This document shows, in pieces, positions 7,845 through 18,588 of a DNA stretch of 39,237 bases. Source of the DNA: Anaerolineales bacterium (GTDB lineage Bacteria; Chloroflexota; Anaerolineae; Anaerolineales; Villigracilaceae); assembly GCA_017882145.1 (NCBI GenBank), contig JADGQB010000007.1, positions 1 through 39,237 on the forward strand. The letters are read 5' to 3'. Position 1 is the stretch's first letter, and each line of letters opens with the position of its first letter. The notes under the pieces were generated by a model. That model was not told where the DNA came from and did no database searches. It saw nothing but the letters and a program-made list of their open reading frames with translations. A program made the translations under genes and the position numbers.

Positions 7845-9524
7845 ATGAATATCAGCCCTCTAGCAGGAATGCCTGTTGACCCTGCCGCGCTGGTTAATGT
7901 ACCCAATCTCATTACAGCCTATTATTCGGAAATTCCCGATCCCTCGGTTCCGGAGCAGCGGGTTGTATTTGGCACTTCCGGACATCGTGGTTCGGCTTTT
8001 GAGAAATCTTTTAACGAATGGCACATCCTCGCCATAAGTCAGTCCATATGCCAATATCGAAAACAGCAGGATATCGATGGTCCCCTGTTCCTGGGTATGG
8101 ATACGCATGCACTCTCGATACCGGCGCTGGCCAGTGCTTTGGAAGTGCTGGCTGCCAATAATGTCGAAGTAATGATCGCAGAAGGGGACGAATATACCCC
8201 GACCCCCGCAATTTCGCTCGCCATCCTTACATATAACCGAGGTCGCAAAACCGGCCTGGCCGATGGAATCGTCATCACACCTTCCCATAATCCACCCCAT
8301 GACGGCGGTTTTAAGTATAACCCGCCCAACGGCGGTCCGGCGGAGGACGTCATTACCGGTTGGATCGAAGCCAGGGCAAACGAGTTTCTCGAGCGCGGGT
8401 TGAAGGGGGTAAACAGGATTTCCCTGGAGAAAGCCCGACAGGCTGCCACGACTCATCGCTACGATTTTCTCAATGCCTATATCGCTGATCTCGCCAATGT
8501 TGTGGATATGGATGTGATCCGCAATGCTCAGATCAGCCTGGGGGTCGATCCTCTCGGCGGCGCAGGGGTTCATTATTGGGGACCGATCGCCGGACACTAT
8601 AAGCTGGACCTGACGGTCGTCAACCGGACCGTCGATCCCACCTTCCGATTCATGACGGTGGATTGGGATGGCCAGATCCGCATGGACCCTTCCTCCCCTT
8701 ATGCGATGCAGCGGTTGATCGGAATGAAGGATCAATATGTAACCGCTTTTGCCTGTGACACGGACCATGACCGGCATGGGATCGTCACACGTACGAAGGG
8801 GTTGCTTCCACCCAACGCTTACCTGGCTGTGGCCATCCACTACCTCTTCCAGCACCGGCCGAAGTGGCCCGGCACGACTGCTGTTGGCAAGACGCTGGTG
8901 AGCAGCCAGTTGATCGACCGCGTCACCGCAAAGCTTGGCCGCAAGCTTTACGAGGTACCGGTGGGCTTTAAGTGGTTTGTGGATGGCTTGCTCGACGGCT
9001 CGCTGGGTTTTGGCGGCGAAGAGAGTGCCGGCGCATCTTTTGTTCGAATGGATGGCGGCGTTTGGACGACAGACAAGGATGGAATCATCCTGGCTTTACT
9101 GGCGGCGGAGATCACTGCCAAAATGGGGCGCGACCCTGGTGAGATCTATGACGACCTAACGCGTGAGTTTGGGGAACCGTTCTACGAGCGCATGGACGCT
9201 CCGGCTACGCCTGAACAGAAAGAGATCCTGGCTAAACTTTCGCCGCAGCAGGTACAGACCAGGGAACTGGCAGGCGAAAGAATCCAGACCATCCTGACCA
9301 GCGCGCCGGGTAATGACGCTCCGATTGAAGGGTTGAAGGTGGTGGCGGAGAACGGCTGGTTCGCAGCACGTCCCTCCGGGACTGAAAACATCTACAAGAT
9401 TTATGCAGAAAGCTTCCAGGGAGCGGACCATCTGCATCGCATCCAGGAGGAGGCGCAGGAAATAGTCAGCGCTGCTCTTGCAGTCGGTGCAACACCGGGA
9501 AATGCTTTGAGGAAAGACCTATGA
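7845..9524 (+). CDS. pgm: phosphoglucomutase, alpha-D-glucose specific
   Basis: Interconverts glucose 1-phosphate and glucose 6-phosphate in the cytoplasm, linking glucan or nucleotide-sugar metabolism to the hexose phosphate pool. It has 559 residues from the ATG at 7845, which is preceded by GGAGG. Motifs appear in the expected order: FGTSGHRG (about 42-49), the phosphoserine loop TPSHNPPHDGG (Ser near 147), the metal-binding DTDHDRHG (about 305-312), the sugar-binding GFGGEESAG (about 389-397), and the C-terminal phosphate-binding RPSGTEN. The closely spaced GTSGHRG and the length match the bacterial Pgm clade rather than phosphomannomutases. The gene overlaps the glycosidase start by four bases (ATGA), implying coupled translation. 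Confidence 0.96.
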   Translation: MNISPLAGMPVDPAALVNVPNLITAYYSEIPDPSVPEQRVVFGTSGHRGSAFEKSFNEWHILAISQSICQYRKQQDIDGPLFLGMDTHALSIPALASALEVLAANNVEVMIAEGDEYTPTPAISLAILTYNRGRKTGLADGIVITPSHNPPHDGGFKYNPPNGGPAEDVITGWIEARANEFLERGLKGVNRISLEKARQAATTHRYDFLNAYIADLANVVDMDVIRNAQISLGVDPLGGAGVHYWGPIAGHYKLDLTVVNRTVDPTFRFMTVDWDGQIRMDPSSPYAMQRLIGMKDQYVTAFACDTDHDRHGIVTRTKGLLPPNAYLAVAIHYLFQHRPKWPGTTAVGKTLVSSQLIDRVTAKLGRKLYEVPVGFKWFVDGLLDGSLGFGGEESAGASFVRMDGGVWTTDKDGIILALLAAEITAKMGRDPGEIYDDLTREFGEPFYERMDAPATPEQKEILAKLSPQQVQTRELAGERIQTILTSAPGNDAPIEGLKVVAENGWFAARPSGTENIYKIYAESFQGADHLHRIQEEAQEIVSAALAVGATPGNALRKDL

Positions 9525-10819
9525 GCGGCCATAAACTAACGGTCGAAGCCGAGCTGGAAAAGCTTCAGCACGTTTCATTCAAATACTTTTTGAATGAAAC
9601 GAATCCAGTCAACGGGTTAGTGCGTGACAGGGACGCAGCAGATTGGCCTGCCAGTATTGCCGCCACAGGTCTGGCTCTGGCATCTTATCCGGTGGCTGTC
9701 GAGCGCGGATTTATGTCGCATGCCGCGGCAGTGGAACGGACGCTGGCAACGCTGCGTTTCTTATGGAACAGCCCGCAAGGCCCTGAACCGGATGCCACCG
9801 GTTACCGCGGATTTTATTATCATTTTCTCGACATGCAGACCGGCCGGCGCGCATGGCAAAGTGAATTGTCAACAGTGGATAGCACTTTTCTGTTGGCAGG
9901 TGCTTTAACGGCGGGAGTTTATTTCAACTCTGATAAACCCGAGGAGCTTGAAATCCGAACCCTCGCCGACGCCATTTATCGCCGGGCGGATTGGCAATGG
10001 GCGCAAGACCAGGGCAGAACGGTTACACACGGTTGGAAACCAGAAGACGGATTTCTAAAGTACTGTTGGGAAGGGTACGATGAGGCAATGCTTCTTTATA
10101 TCCTTGGGCTGGGCTCGCCAACTCATCCGTTGCCTGAGAGCAACTACGCAGCCTGGGCTTCCACATACCGCTGGGAACACTGCTACGGATATGAATATCT
10201 TTTTGCCGGGCCGTTATTCACCCACCAGCTCTCGCATATCTGGATTGATTTTCGCGGCATCCAGGATGAGTTCATGCGCGCAAAAGGCATCGATTATTTC
10301 GAGAACAGCCGTCGCGCCACTTATGTCCAGCAACAGTACGCAATCGACAATCCGCTCAAGTTCACGGGCTATAACGCGTGGTGCTGGGGAATTACAGCGA
10401 GCGATGGCCCCGGCCCCAACACGCTCAAAGTGAACGGTGTCCAACGCCAATTCTTCGATTATATGGGACGTGGTGTGCCATACGGTCCTGACGATGGCAC
10501 GATCGCGCCATGGGCAGTCGTGGCTTCACTGCCGTTTGCACCCGAGATCGTGCTGCCCACGCTGGACTATTTTATTAACCAGGCTAAATTAACAGAAGCA
10601 AACCCCTACGGCTTCAAAGCGACTTATAACCTCACCTACCCGGTAAAATCCAACAATCCCTCAGGCTGGGTATCACCCTGGCATTATGGGCTCAATCAAG
10701 GGCCGATCGTTTTGATGATCGAAAATTATAGTACCGGGCTGGTATGGCGATTGATGCGAGACTGCCCATACATCGCCAACGGCTTGCAGCGAGCCGGTTT
10801 TAGCGGGGGTTGGTTATGA
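9521..10819 (+). CDS. putative glucoamylase-family glycosidase (GH144-like)
   Basis: A 432-residue protein of the putative glucoamylase domain family (Pfam Glycoamylase, PF10091). This family includes endo-beta-1,2-glucanases of GH144. Supporting features are the N-terminal NGLVRDRD...ASIAATGLAL region (about 30-55), the HGWKPEDGFLKYCWEGYDEAML-type segment (about 169-190, with paired acidic residues), the HQLSHIWIDFRGIQDEFM segment (about 231-248) and GYNAWCWGITASDGPG (about 286-301). No signal peptide is visible, so it should act in the cytoplasm, on intracellular or imported oligosaccharides. Tight coupling to pgm fits a route from glucan to sugar phosphate. Assigning a linkage (beta-1,2 or alpha) is inference. 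Confidence 0.8.
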   Translation: MSGHKLTVEAELEKLQHVSFKYFLNETNPVNGLVRDRDAADWPASIAATGLALASYPVAVERGFMSHAAAVERTLATLRFLWNSPQGPEPDATGYRGFYYHFLDMQTGRRAWQSELSTVDSTFLLAGALTAGVYFNSDKPEELEIRTLADAIYRRADWQWAQDQGRTVTHGWKPEDGFLKYCWEGYDEAMLLYILGLGSPTHPLPESNYAAWASTYRWEHCYGYEYLFAGPLFTHQLSHIWIDFRGIQDEFMRAKGIDYFENSRRATYVQQQYAIDNPLKFTGYNAWCWGITASDGPGPNTLKVNGVQRQFFDYMGRGVPYGPDDGTIAPWAVVASLPFAPEIVLPTLDYFINQAKLTEANPYGFKATYNLTYPVKSNNPSGWVSPWHYGLNQGPIVLMIENYSTGLVWRLMRDCPYIANGLQRAGFSGGWL

Positions 10820-10949
10820 ACCTTGTATTACTGAAAAAGATTATTTTCCCTCCGCTCTGGAGGAATCAAAAATTCATCATCGCTGACACTTTGGCGGTTT
10901 TAATGCAGCATACCAATAGCGCGGTTCCCTTGGAGGCTCTTCAAATCCC

Positions 10950-12185
10950 ATGGCAACGGTGAAACAAGCTAACCCACGCATCCTAACTATTAATGGCGGC
11001 TCATCGAGCATCAAGATGGCACTGTTCGAAGCCGGCGACTCGCTCCGAAGGACCCTGGAGGGCGGGATTGAGCGGATTGGACAACCAGAAGCCAAATTTG
11101 TAGCGAAAGGATCAAACCAGGCAGACAATTTTACCCGGTCAGTGACTGCGGCGAACCACAGCGAGGCTGTTGGGATACTGATGGATTGGATCGAGGAACG
11201 ATTCCGGCGCGGGGAGTTAACCGCAGTGGGGCATCGCGTGGTACATGGTGGCCCGAAGTATAGCGAACCGCAGCGGATCACAACGGAAATGGTTGAGGAG
11301 TTACACCAGCTTCAGCCTTTCGATCCCGATCATTTACCGGAAGAGATCCTGCTGACCGAGGCATTTCATCACCGGTTTCCAGACCTGGTACAAGTTGCAT
11401 GTTTCGATACGGCTTTTCACCACGAACTGCCGCGCGTCGCACAGTTATTGCCGATCCCGCGCGTTTATGAGGCAAAGGGCGTACGCCGGTACGGGTTTCA
11501 CGGATTGTCGTATGCGTATCTGGTGGAGGAACTGTCGCGCCTGGCTGGGCCTCAGGCGGCGCGCGGCCGCCTCATTCTCGCCCATCTTGGCAACGGGGCG
11601 AGCCTGGCTGCGGTTTATGAAGGCAAATCTGTGGATACCAGCATGGGTCTAACGCCGACCGGAGGTGTGCCGATGAGCACCCGCTCGGGAGATCTCGATC
11701 CCGGCCTGGTCTGGTATCTGGCACGCACCGAAAAAATCACTGCGAAAAAATTCAATGAAATGGTTAATTTCCAGTCGGGGCTGCTGGGTGTTTCTGAGAC
11801 CAGCTCCGACATGCGTGACTTGCTTGACCGTGAAACACGGGACGTACGGGCGGCCGAAGCGGTCGCCGTGTTTTGTTACCAGGTGAAAAAATGGATCGGC
11901 GCATTTGCGGCAGCATTGAGTGGATTGGACACACTGGTTTTCGCGGGCGGCATTGGAGAGAATTCCCCAAAGGTTCGGGCCCGGATCTGCGATGGGTTGG
12001 GATTCCTTGGAATCGAACTCGATGAAAAGCGAAACGCGTCGAATGAAGGCTTGATTTCAACGGTGGCCAGCCGGGTCCCCGTTCGCGTCATGCACACGGA
12101 CGAGGAATGGATGATCGCAAAGATGGTCTGTGGCGTTCTCGGCCTCGGAGCCCCAAAAGAAAGTTCAAGCATGAAAACAAGGTAA
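10950..12185 (+). CDS. ackA: acetate kinase
   Basis: Converts acetyl phosphate and ADP to acetate and ATP. It has 411 residues, the normal family length. Motifs in order are NGGSSSIK (15-22), VGHRVVHGG (93-101), the catalytic-Asp region CFDTAFH (Asp near 153), YGFHGLSY, HLGNGASL and FAGGIGENSP. The segment that reads PLAPLHNP in E. coli-type enzymes is QPFDPDHLPEEI here; such variation is seen in some acetate kinases associated with phosphoketolase. The ribosome binding site TTGGAGG is rather far from the ATG (about 13 bases). Phosphoketolase, whose product is acetyl phosphate, is encoded two genes downstream, which strongly supports the role. Confidence 0.95.
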   Translation: MATVKQANPRILTINGGSSSIKMALFEAGDSLRRTLEGGIERIGQPEAKFVAKGSNQADNFTRSVTAANHSEAVGILMDWIEERFRRGELTAVGHRVVHGGPKYSEPQRITTEMVEELHQLQPFDPDHLPEEILLTEAFHHRFPDLVQVACFDTAFHHELPRVAQLLPIPRVYEAKGVRRYGFHGLSYAYLVEELSRLAGPQAARGRLILAHLGNGASLAAVYEGKSVDTSMGLTPTGGVPMSTRSGDLDPGLVWYLARTEKITAKKFNEMVNFQSGLLGVSETSSDMRDLLDRETRDVRAAEAVAVFCYQVKKWIGAFAAALSGLDTLVFAGGIGENSPKVRARICDGLGFLGIELDEKRNASNEGLISTVASRVPVRVMHTDEEWMIAKMVCGVLGLGAPKESSSMKTR

Positions 12186-12203
12186 TCATTGGAGATCCTA
12201 CCG

Positions 12204-12425
12204 ATGAAAAAAGATTTTAAAGTTGGAGATCATGTGGAGTGGAACTCGGAAGCCGGCCATGTCCGAGGAACAATCAAGAAAAAAGTCACATCGGCCATCA
12301 CGTTCAAGGGCTACACAGTCCGCGCCTCGAAGGATGAGCCACAATATTTGATCAAAAGTGACACGACCGACCATCTGGCGATGCATAAGGGATCGGCGCT
12401 CAAGAAAATCAGGAGCAAACCATGA
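12204..12425 (+). CDS. DUF2945 (TUDOR-like) small protein
   Basis: A 73-residue protein of the DUF2945 family, also called the hypervirulence-associated TUDOR-domain family. It shows [13 protein letters not shown] (about 6-18), a GTIKKKV strand, [17 protein letters not shown], and the C-terminal HKGSALKKI. It has no catalytic motif; these proteins are small beta-barrels of uncertain role. The ATG at 12204 is chosen because GGAGA precedes it. Its stop overlaps the phosphoketolase start (ATGA), so it is translated within the acetate kinase-phosphoketolase operon. Confidence 0.85.
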   Translation: MKKDFKVGDHVEWNSEAGHVRGTIKKKVTSAITFKGYTVRASKDEPQYLIKSDTTDHLAMHKGSALKKIRSKP

Positions 12426-14803
12426 CGAAAAACACGCTCACCCCTGAAATGCTGCATAGCATGAATGCTTACTGGCGTGCCGCCAACTATTTATCGGTCG
12501 GTCAGATTTATTTGTACAACAACCCACTGCTTAGAAAGCCGTTGAGGCTGGAAGATGTGAAGCCGCGCCTGATGGGCCATTGGGGTACCACACCGGGTTT
12601 GAACTTCATCTATGTCCACCTCAACCGGATCATAAAGGACTTTGACCTTAACATGATCAATGTCACCGGTCCTGGTCACGGTGCACCGGGGATAGTTGCC
12701 AATGTATATCTCGAGGGCACTTACAGCGAGTTGTACCCGGACATCTCCCAGGACGAACAGGGTATGAAAAAACTCTTCACCCAATTTTCGTTTCCTGGCG
12801 GTATTCCAAGTCACGTCGCGCCGGAGACGCCCGGTTCCATTAACGAAGGCGGCGAACTCGGCTATTCCTTAGTGCACGCTTACGGTGCCGCGTTCGACAA
12901 CCCAGGCTTGATCGTTGCCTGTGTCGTGGGCGATGGAGAAGCGGAAACCGGCCCGCTGGCAACCAGTTGGCACTCGAATAAATTCTTAAATCCCGTCCAA
13001 GACGGGGCCGTGCTGCCCATTCTGCATTTGAACGGATATAAAATTTCCGGACCAACTGTGCTGGCCCGCATTCCCCGCGACGAGCTCGAAGCGCTTTTTC
13101 GCGGCTACGGTTATACCCCGTATTTCGTGGAAGGCGATGACCCTTTGAAGATGCACCAGCTCATGGCCGCCACGCTTGACAGCGTGATCGCAGAGATTAA
13201 ACGCATCCAACACGAGGCCCGCCACAACGGGTTTCACGAGCGTCCACGCTGGCCGATGATCATCCTGCGGTCGCCCAAGGGTTGGACTGGCCCGAAGGTG
13301 GTTGACGGCAAACCGGTCGAAGGGACATTTCGCGCCCATCAGGTGCCGGTGGAAGAATTCGCCACCAAGCCTGAAAATCTAAAAATACTTGAGACATGGT
13401 TGAAGAGCTATAAGCCCAGGGAATTATTTGACAAGAACGGCAGACTCCTTCCAGAACTGGCTGAACTGGCGCCCAAGGGTGAGCGGCGGATGGGAGCGAA
13501 CCCAAACGCCAATGGAGGCATCCTGCTTAAAGAGCTGAAAATACCGAACTTCCGTGATTACGCGGTGAAGGTTTCGAAACCCGGTGCCGTGATCAGCGAG
13601 TCAACGCGCATCCAGGGTCAGTTCATCCGTGACGTGTTCCAGGTCAACGCCGGGGCACGCAACTTCCGCATCTTCAGCCCGGATGAAACCAGCTCGAACC
13701 GTTGGAATGCCGTGTTCGATGCGACGAACCGCTGCTCGACTGCAGAAATCCTTCCCACCGACGAGCATGTCGCTCCCGATGGCCGGGTGATGGAGATGTT
13801 GAGCGAAACACAGTGTGAGGGTTGGCTCGAAGGATACCTTCTGACGGGCCGCCATGGCTTTTTCTCTTGCTACGAAGCGTTCATTCACATCATCGATTCG
13901 ATGTTCAACCAGCACGCCAAGTGGCTCGAGGTGTCGCGCCACGTTCCCTGGAGGCGGCCGATTGCTTCCCTGAACTACCTGCTATCGTCGCATGTGTGGC
14001 GACAGGACCACAATGGATTCAGCCATCAGGACCCGGGCTTTATTGACCACGTAATGAACAAGAAGGCAGACATCATCCGAGTGTATCTCCCGCCTGACGC
14101 CAATACGCTGCTGTCGGTCACCGACCATTGCTTACGAAGCCGCAATTATGTCAATGTCATTGTGGCGGGCAAGCAGCCGGAACTGCAATGGCTGGACATG
14201 GATGCGGCCATCAAGCATTGCACGGCCGGGCTGGGGATCTGGGAATGGGCCAGTAACGATCAGGGAGGCGACCCTGATGTAGTGATGGCTTGCTGTGGTG
14301 ACGTACCCACGCTGGAGACACTGGCCGCGGTCGAAATCTTACGAAAGAACTTCCCGGACCTGAAAATCCGAGTCATTAACGTGGTGGACCTGATGACGCT
14401 CCAGCCGCAGAGCGAGCACCCGCATGGTCTGAGCGACAAGGATTTCGATGTGCTCTTCACAAAGGACAAGCCAATCATATTCGCCTTTCATGGGTACCCC
14501 TTGCTGATCCATGAGCTCACGTATCGCCGCACGAATCACGACAACATGCATGTGCGCGGTTTCAAGGAGGAAGGTACTACAACGACACCATTTGACATGG
14601 TGGTGTTGAATGAACTGGATCGTTTCCATCTGGTCGGTGAAGTGATCGACCGGGTGCCAAGTCTGGGCTCACGCGGTGCCTACGTTAAACAGGTTTTGCG
14701 TGACAAACTGCTGGACCATAAGGCTTACATTCATAAACACGGCGAAGACATGCCTGAAATTCGCAAATGGCAATGGAGCTTGCCCAAAGCGGGCAACCAA
14801 TGA
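12422..14803 (+). CDS. xfp: phosphoketolase (xylulose-5-P/fructose-6-P)
   Basis: A thiamine-diphosphate enzyme that splits xylulose 5-phosphate and/or fructose 6-phosphate with phosphate, giving acetyl phosphate and a shorter sugar phosphate. Its 793 residues match the family. Visible hallmarks are [13 protein letters not shown] (about 50-62), GPGHGAPG (about 83-90), YSELYP with FPGGIPSH, the cofactor motif GDGEAETGP (170-178), and the C-terminal Pyr-domain region with [14 protein letters not shown]. The preceding DUF2945 gene and the following P-type ATPase gene both overlap it by four bases. Which of the two substrates is preferred cannot be read by eye. Confidence 0.96.
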   Translation: MTKNTLTPEMLHSMNAYWRAANYLSVGQIYLYNNPLLRKPLRLEDVKPRLMGHWGTTPGLNFIYVHLNRIIKDFDLNMINVTGPGHGAPGIVANVYLEGTYSELYPDISQDEQGMKKLFTQFSFPGGIPSHVAPETPGSINEGGELGYSLVHAYGAAFDNPGLIVACVVGDGEAETGPLATSWHSNKFLNPVQDGAVLPILHLNGYKISGPTVLARIPRDELEALFRGYGYTPYFVEGDDPLKMHQLMAATLDSVIAEIKRIQHEARHNGFHERPRWPMIILRSPKGWTGPKVVDGKPVEGTFRAHQVPVEEFATKPENLKILETWLKSYKPRELFDKNGRLLPELAELAPKGERRMGANPNANGGILLKELKIPNFRDYAVKVSKPGAVISESTRIQGQFIRDVFQVNAGARNFRIFSPDETSSNRWNAVFDATNRCSTAEILPTDEHVAPDGRVMEMLSETQCEGWLEGYLLTGRHGFFSCYEAFIHIIDSMFNQHAKWLEVSRHVPWRRPIASLNYLLSSHVWRQDHNGFSHQDPGFIDHVMNKKADIIRVYLPPDANTLLSVTDHCLRSRNYVNVIVAGKQPELQWLDMDAAIKHCTAGLGIWEWASNDQGGDPDVVMACCGDVPTLETLAAVEILRKNFPDLKIRVINVVDLMTLQPQSEHPHGLSDKDFDVLFTKDKPIIFAFHGYPLLIHELTYRRTNHDNMHVRGFKEEGTTTTPFDMVVLNELDRFHLVGEVIDRVPSLGSRGAYVKQVLRDKLLDHKAYIHKHGEDMPEIRKWQWSLPKAGNQ

Positions 14804-17403
14804 AAATTACCCCTGGACCTTCTTCCAACAAACCCTCCGCGAAGGGACAAAAGGTTGGCCAGGCGGCTCCAGCGAACTATTGGAACATAACGCCCGAGCA
14901 GCTTCTCACCACGTTGCATGCCACACCTGCCGGACTCCAACAGGCAGATGCTGAGCAGCGCCTTAAGCAATATGGGCCAAACACAATCAGGGCACAGCAG
15001 CGAACAACTGCATTGCGTCTATTATTGAGCCAATTCAAAAGCCCGCTTGTCCTCATCCTTATCTTTGCCGCCATTGTCTCCGCCTTTGTAGGAGAATGGG
15101 TGGATGCCAGTATTGTGCTTGCCATCGTGCTTGGAAGCACAATCCTCAGTTTTGTCCAGGAATACACTGCCGGCAACGCCGTCGAGAAATTGCGCTCACA
15201 AGTCACCATCAAATCCAGCGTGCTGCGAGGCGGCCAGCCGCAGACATTACCATCAGAACAAGTGGTGCCTGGCGATGTGGTGGTGCTATCCGCGGGCAGC
15301 CTGATCCCGGCGGATGGCATCGTACTGGAAGCAAAAGATTTCTTTGTAAACCAGGCTGTGCTGACGGGCGAGACCTTCCTGGTTGAGAAAAAGCCGGGAA
15401 CCGTACCGGCAAATGCCAGTCTGGCGGAAAGGACCAACTGCGCCTTCACGGGAACCAGCACGGCCAGCGGAACGGCGCACATGTTGGTTGTAGAAACGGG
15501 AGAGACAACAGTATTCGGCCAGGTGGCGGAACATCTGAAACTGCGCCCGCCGGAGACTGAGTTCGAACGCGGCATCCGTCACTTCGGTAACCTGCTCACG
15601 CAGGTTATGCTGGTGATGGTAGTCATCGTTTTGGGAGTCAACATCTTCCTGAAAAAACCATTCCTGGACTCTATTCTCTTTGCGCTGGCACTGGCAGTCG
15701 GCCTGACGCCTGAACTCTTGCCCGCCATCATCAGTATCACGCTCTCACACGGCGCTCAAGAGATGGCCAAACGTGGGGTGATCGTACGCCGCCTGACATC
15801 GATTGAGAACTTCGGCAGCATGGATATCCTGTGCACCGATAAGACCGGCACGCTGACCGAAGGGGTCGTTAGCCTCGACGGTGCGCATGACGCGCAAGGG
15901 CAAGCCTCAGATGCAATTTTGCGCTATGCCTATCTCAACGCGCACTTCCAGACCGGATTGACCAACCCGCTGGATGATGCGATTCAGGCTGCTGCTCAGA
16001 AGGCCAAGCTGGACGTCAGCGCCGAGAAAAAAGTGGATGAAATCCCCTACGATTTTTCCCGCAAACTATTGAGCGTAATCACTGCCAATGACAAGGGGGA
16101 GCATACCCTCATCACCAAGGGTGCACTGGATAACGTTCTGGCGATCTGCACCAACCTGCAGTCAGGGGATGGACTCCACCCGCTGGACGCTCCAGCGCGG
16201 ACAGAGATTGAAAAGCGCTTCAGCGAATGGAGCGAACAAGGCTTCCGCGTTCTCGGCTTGGCAACCAAAAGGATAGATGGTCAGCATGCAGCCTATTCGC
16301 ACACCGATGAAAATGGGCTCACCTTCACCGGTTTCCTGCTTTTCTTCGATCCCCCCAAGACGGATGTGCAACAAGTCATCGCAGATCTGACAAAACGCGG
16401 GGTACAACTCAAGATTATCACAGGTGACAACCAGAAAGTGGCTCGCCACGTTGCCGAGGCGGTGAACCTCCCGCTCATGGGAGTACTCACTGGCAGAGAG
16501 CTGAACGGTTTGAAGGATGAGGCTCTCTGGCATCTAGCCGAACGCACCACCCTCTTCGCGGAAGTCGATCCCAACCAGAAAGAGCGCATCATTCTCGCGC
16601 TAAAAAAGACCGGGCACGTAGTTGGCTATATGGGTGATGGCATCAATGATGCGCCGGCTTTGCATGCTGCCGACGTGGGTATCTCCGTCGATACAGCAGT
16701 GGATGTGGCCAAAGAAGCCGCCGATTTTGTGCTGCTTAAGAAGGATCTGGCTATTTTGAAGCAAGGCATCGATGAAGGCCGCGTGACGTTCGCCAACACG
16801 ATCAAGTACATCCTCACCACGATCAGCGCCAGTTTTGGCAACATGTTCAGCATGGCCGGGGCTTCTTTGTTACTCTCATTTTTACCAATGCTCGCTCCGC
16901 AAATCCTGCTTGAAAATTTCCTTTCTGATATTCCTGCCACGACCATCGCGGGTGACAATGTGGATCCGGAAATGGTGGAAAAGCCGCACCGTTGGAACAC
17001 CAAGTTCATTCGTAACTACATGGTGCTATTCGGTCTGGTCAGCTCAATCTTTGACTTCCTGACCTTCGGGACTCTGCTGTTCCTATTCCGAGCCTCGCCG
17101 GAGGTGTTCCAAACTGGCTGGTTCATCGAGTCTTTGTTAACTGAGTTGGTCATCGCTCTGGTGGTCCGAACACGGCATGTCTTCTTCCGCAGTCGGCCGG
17201 GCAAACTATTGCTGGTGAGTTCGTTGATCTTCATTGGAATTACCCTCGTTTTGCCGTATCTGCCATTCGTCTCGGTGTTCGGTTTTGTCCCGTTGCCTTT
17301 ACCGCTCATGCTGGCAATGCTCGGGTTGACGGCGCTCTATGTACTGGCCACTGAGTTGGCCAAGAAGTATTTCTACTCCATACTGGCGAATGCTAATGCT
17401 TAG
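14800..17403 (+). CDS. mgtA: MgtA-type magnesium P-type ATPase
   Basis: An inner-membrane cation pump of the P3B class, 867 residues. It has the N-terminal cation-ATPase domain (about 20-95), the actuator loop with LTGET, the membrane motif [10 protein letters not shown], the phosphorylation site DKTGTLTEG (Asp near 347), and the hinge [18 protein letters not shown]. The run [16 protein letters not shown] and the C-terminal [17 protein letters not shown] and [14 protein letters not shown] are typical of MgtA/MgtB-like importers rather than Ca or K pumps. The ATG at 14800 overlaps the phosphoketolase stop and has no ribosome binding site of its own, so translation probably depends on coupling. 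Magnesium is the cofactor of many enzymes encoded here (inference for context). Confidence 0.9.
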   Translation: MKITPGPSSNKPSAKGQKVGQAAPANYWNITPEQLLTTLHATPAGLQQADAEQRLKQYGPNTIRAQQRTTALRLLLSQFKSPLVLILIFAAIVSAFVGEWVDASIVLAIVLGSTILSFVQEYTAGNAVEKLRSQVTIKSSVLRGGQPQTLPSEQVVPGDVVVLSAGSLIPADGIVLEAKDFFVNQAVLTGETFLVEKKPGTVPANASLAERTNCAFTGTSTASGTAHMLVVETGETTVFGQVAEHLKLRPPETEFERGIRHFGNLLTQVMLVMVVIVLGVNIFLKKPFLDSILFALALAVGLTPELLPAIISITLSHGAQEMAKRGVIVRRLTSIENFGSMDILCTDKTGTLTEGVVSLDGAHDAQGQASDAILRYAYLNAHFQTGLTNPLDDAIQAAAQKAKLDVSAEKKVDEIPYDFSRKLLSVITANDKGEHTLITKGALDNVLAICTNLQSGDGLHPLDAPARTEIEKRFSEWSEQGFRVLGLATKRIDGQHAAYSHTDENGLTFTGFLLFFDPPKTDVQQVIADLTKRGVQLKIITGDNQKVARHVAEAVNLPLMGVLTGRELNGLKDEALWHLAERTTLFAEVDPNQKERIILALKKTGHVVGYMGDGINDAPALHAADVGISVDTAVDVAKEAADFVLLKKDLAILKQGIDEGRVTFANTIKYILTTISASFGNMFSMAGASLLLSFLPMLAPQILLENFLSDIPATTIAGDNVDPEMVEKPHRWNTKFIRNYMVLFGLVSSIFDFLTFGTLLFLFRASPEVFQTGWFIESLLTELVIALVVRTRHVFFRSRPGKLLLVSSLIFIGITLVLPYLPFVSVFGFVPLPLPLMLAMLGLTALYVLATELAKKYFYSILANANA

Positions 17404-17565
17404 GCTGGGTCCATACCAGGGATTCGTAAAGTACTTGAGAGTGAGGTCCATAATGACGAGTGATAGGTCAGAAGCGCGATCAGCGCAGCACATCCGCCAT
17501 GGAATTCCAATATTCACAGGCTTTGTGGAGAGAAGAATGAATAAATCGATGCGGAGCAATCCTAA

Positions 17566-18588
17566 ATGAATACACACGAGCTTATCGATACCGCGAGGGA
17601 ACTGGTCGCCGGCGATAAGGGCCTGCTGGCAATGGATGAAAGTAATCCTACCTGTAACAAACGATTTGCCGGGTTGGGGATTCCCCAGACCGAGCAGGCC
17701 CGGCGCGCTTATCGGGAGTTGATTGTGACCACGCCCGGTCTCGGTGAGTGTATTAATGGCGCGATCCTCTTCGATGAAACGATCCGCCAGCAGAAGAAAG
17801 ATGGCACTCCCTTTGTTAAAGCCATCAGCGATGCAGGGATCATTCCCGGCATCAAAGTTGACAGCGGTGCAAAGGATATGGCAGGTTTTCCTGGTGAGAA
17901 GATCACCGAAGGCTTGGATGGTTTACGCGAACGCCTGGCGGATTACTCTCAAATGGGCGTCCGTTTTGCCAAGTGGCGCGCAGTCTTCGCAGTGGGTGAT
18001 GGTATTCCGAGCCGGGCTTGCATCGAGGTCAATGCACAGATTTTGGCTTGCTATGCTGCGCTATGCCAGGAAGCCGGACTGGTCCCCATCGTCGAACCGG
18101 AAGTGCTCATGGAGGGTGAGCATACCCTGGAGCGATGCCGCAATGTAACAGAGGAAGTCTTGCGAACGGTTTTCAGCCAGCTTTACACACAAAGGGTATT
18201 GCTGGAAGGGTTGATCCTGAAGCCCAATATGGTTCTACCGGGATTGACCTGCCTCAAGCAGGAAGGGGTGGACGAGGTGGCCGATGCCACGGTGAGCTGT
18301 CTTTTACGAGCTGTCCCCGCTGCCGTTCCGGGGATCGCATTCCTATCGGGCGGCCAATCCCCTGAACTGGCCTCGGCTCGTTTGAATGCCATGAATCTCA
18401 GGTTCAAGTCACGCCTGCCTTGGGCGTTGGCGTTTTCGTTTTCGCGTGCCATCCAACAACCGGCCCTGGAGATTTGGCGGGGCCAGGATGCCAACGTTTC
18501 AGCGGCACAGCAGGCTCTGTACCATCGAGCCAGTTGCAACCGGGCTGCACGACGAGGCGAATATAACGCCGCCATGGAAAGAACATGA
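17566..18588 (+). CDS. fructose-bisphosphate aldolase, class I
   Basis: Cleaves fructose 1,6-bisphosphate to two triose phosphates, or runs in reverse, by a Schiff-base mechanism. It has 340 residues, close to the animal/plant-type class I enzymes. It shows [17 protein letters not shown] (about 18-34), [15 protein letters not shown], and the class I signature [16 protein letters not shown] with the Schiff-base Lys near 219. [15 protein letters not shown] lies near the C terminus. The usual C-terminal Tyr is not evident, and the protein ends in NAAMERT. A GCGGAG precedes the ATG. The stop overlaps the transketolase start. Confidence 0.95.
   Translation: MNTHELIDTARELVAGDKGLLAMDESNPTCNKRFAGLGIPQTEQARRAYRELIVTTPGLGECINGAILFDETIRQQKKDGTPFVKAISDAGIIPGIKVDSGAKDMAGFPGEKITEGLDGLRERLADYSQMGVRFAKWRAVFAVGDGIPSRACIEVNAQILACYAALCQEAGLVPIVEPEVLMEGEHTLERCRNVTEEVLRTVFSQLYTQRVLLEGLILKPNMVLPGLTCLKQEGVDEVADATVSCLLRAVPAAVPGIAFLSGGQSPELASARLNAMNLRFKSRLPWALAFSFSRAIQQPALEIWRGQDANVSAAQQALYHRASCNRAARRGEYNAAMERT

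Noticed and set aside
7860-8855. Minus-strand frame of 331 codons opposite pgm
   Set aside because: It is the shadow of a firmly identified enzyme gene, with no family motif and no upstream ribosome binding site.
10820-10949. Possible small gene or terminator between the glycosidase and ackA
   Set aside because: A short frame starts at 10816 but has no family match; the CCTCC...GGAGG inverted repeat is short and lacks a T-run.
17453-17569. 38-codon frame between the Mg pump and aldolase
   Set aside because: No ribosome binding site or domain; it overlaps the aldolase start by four bases, but composition is not gene-like.
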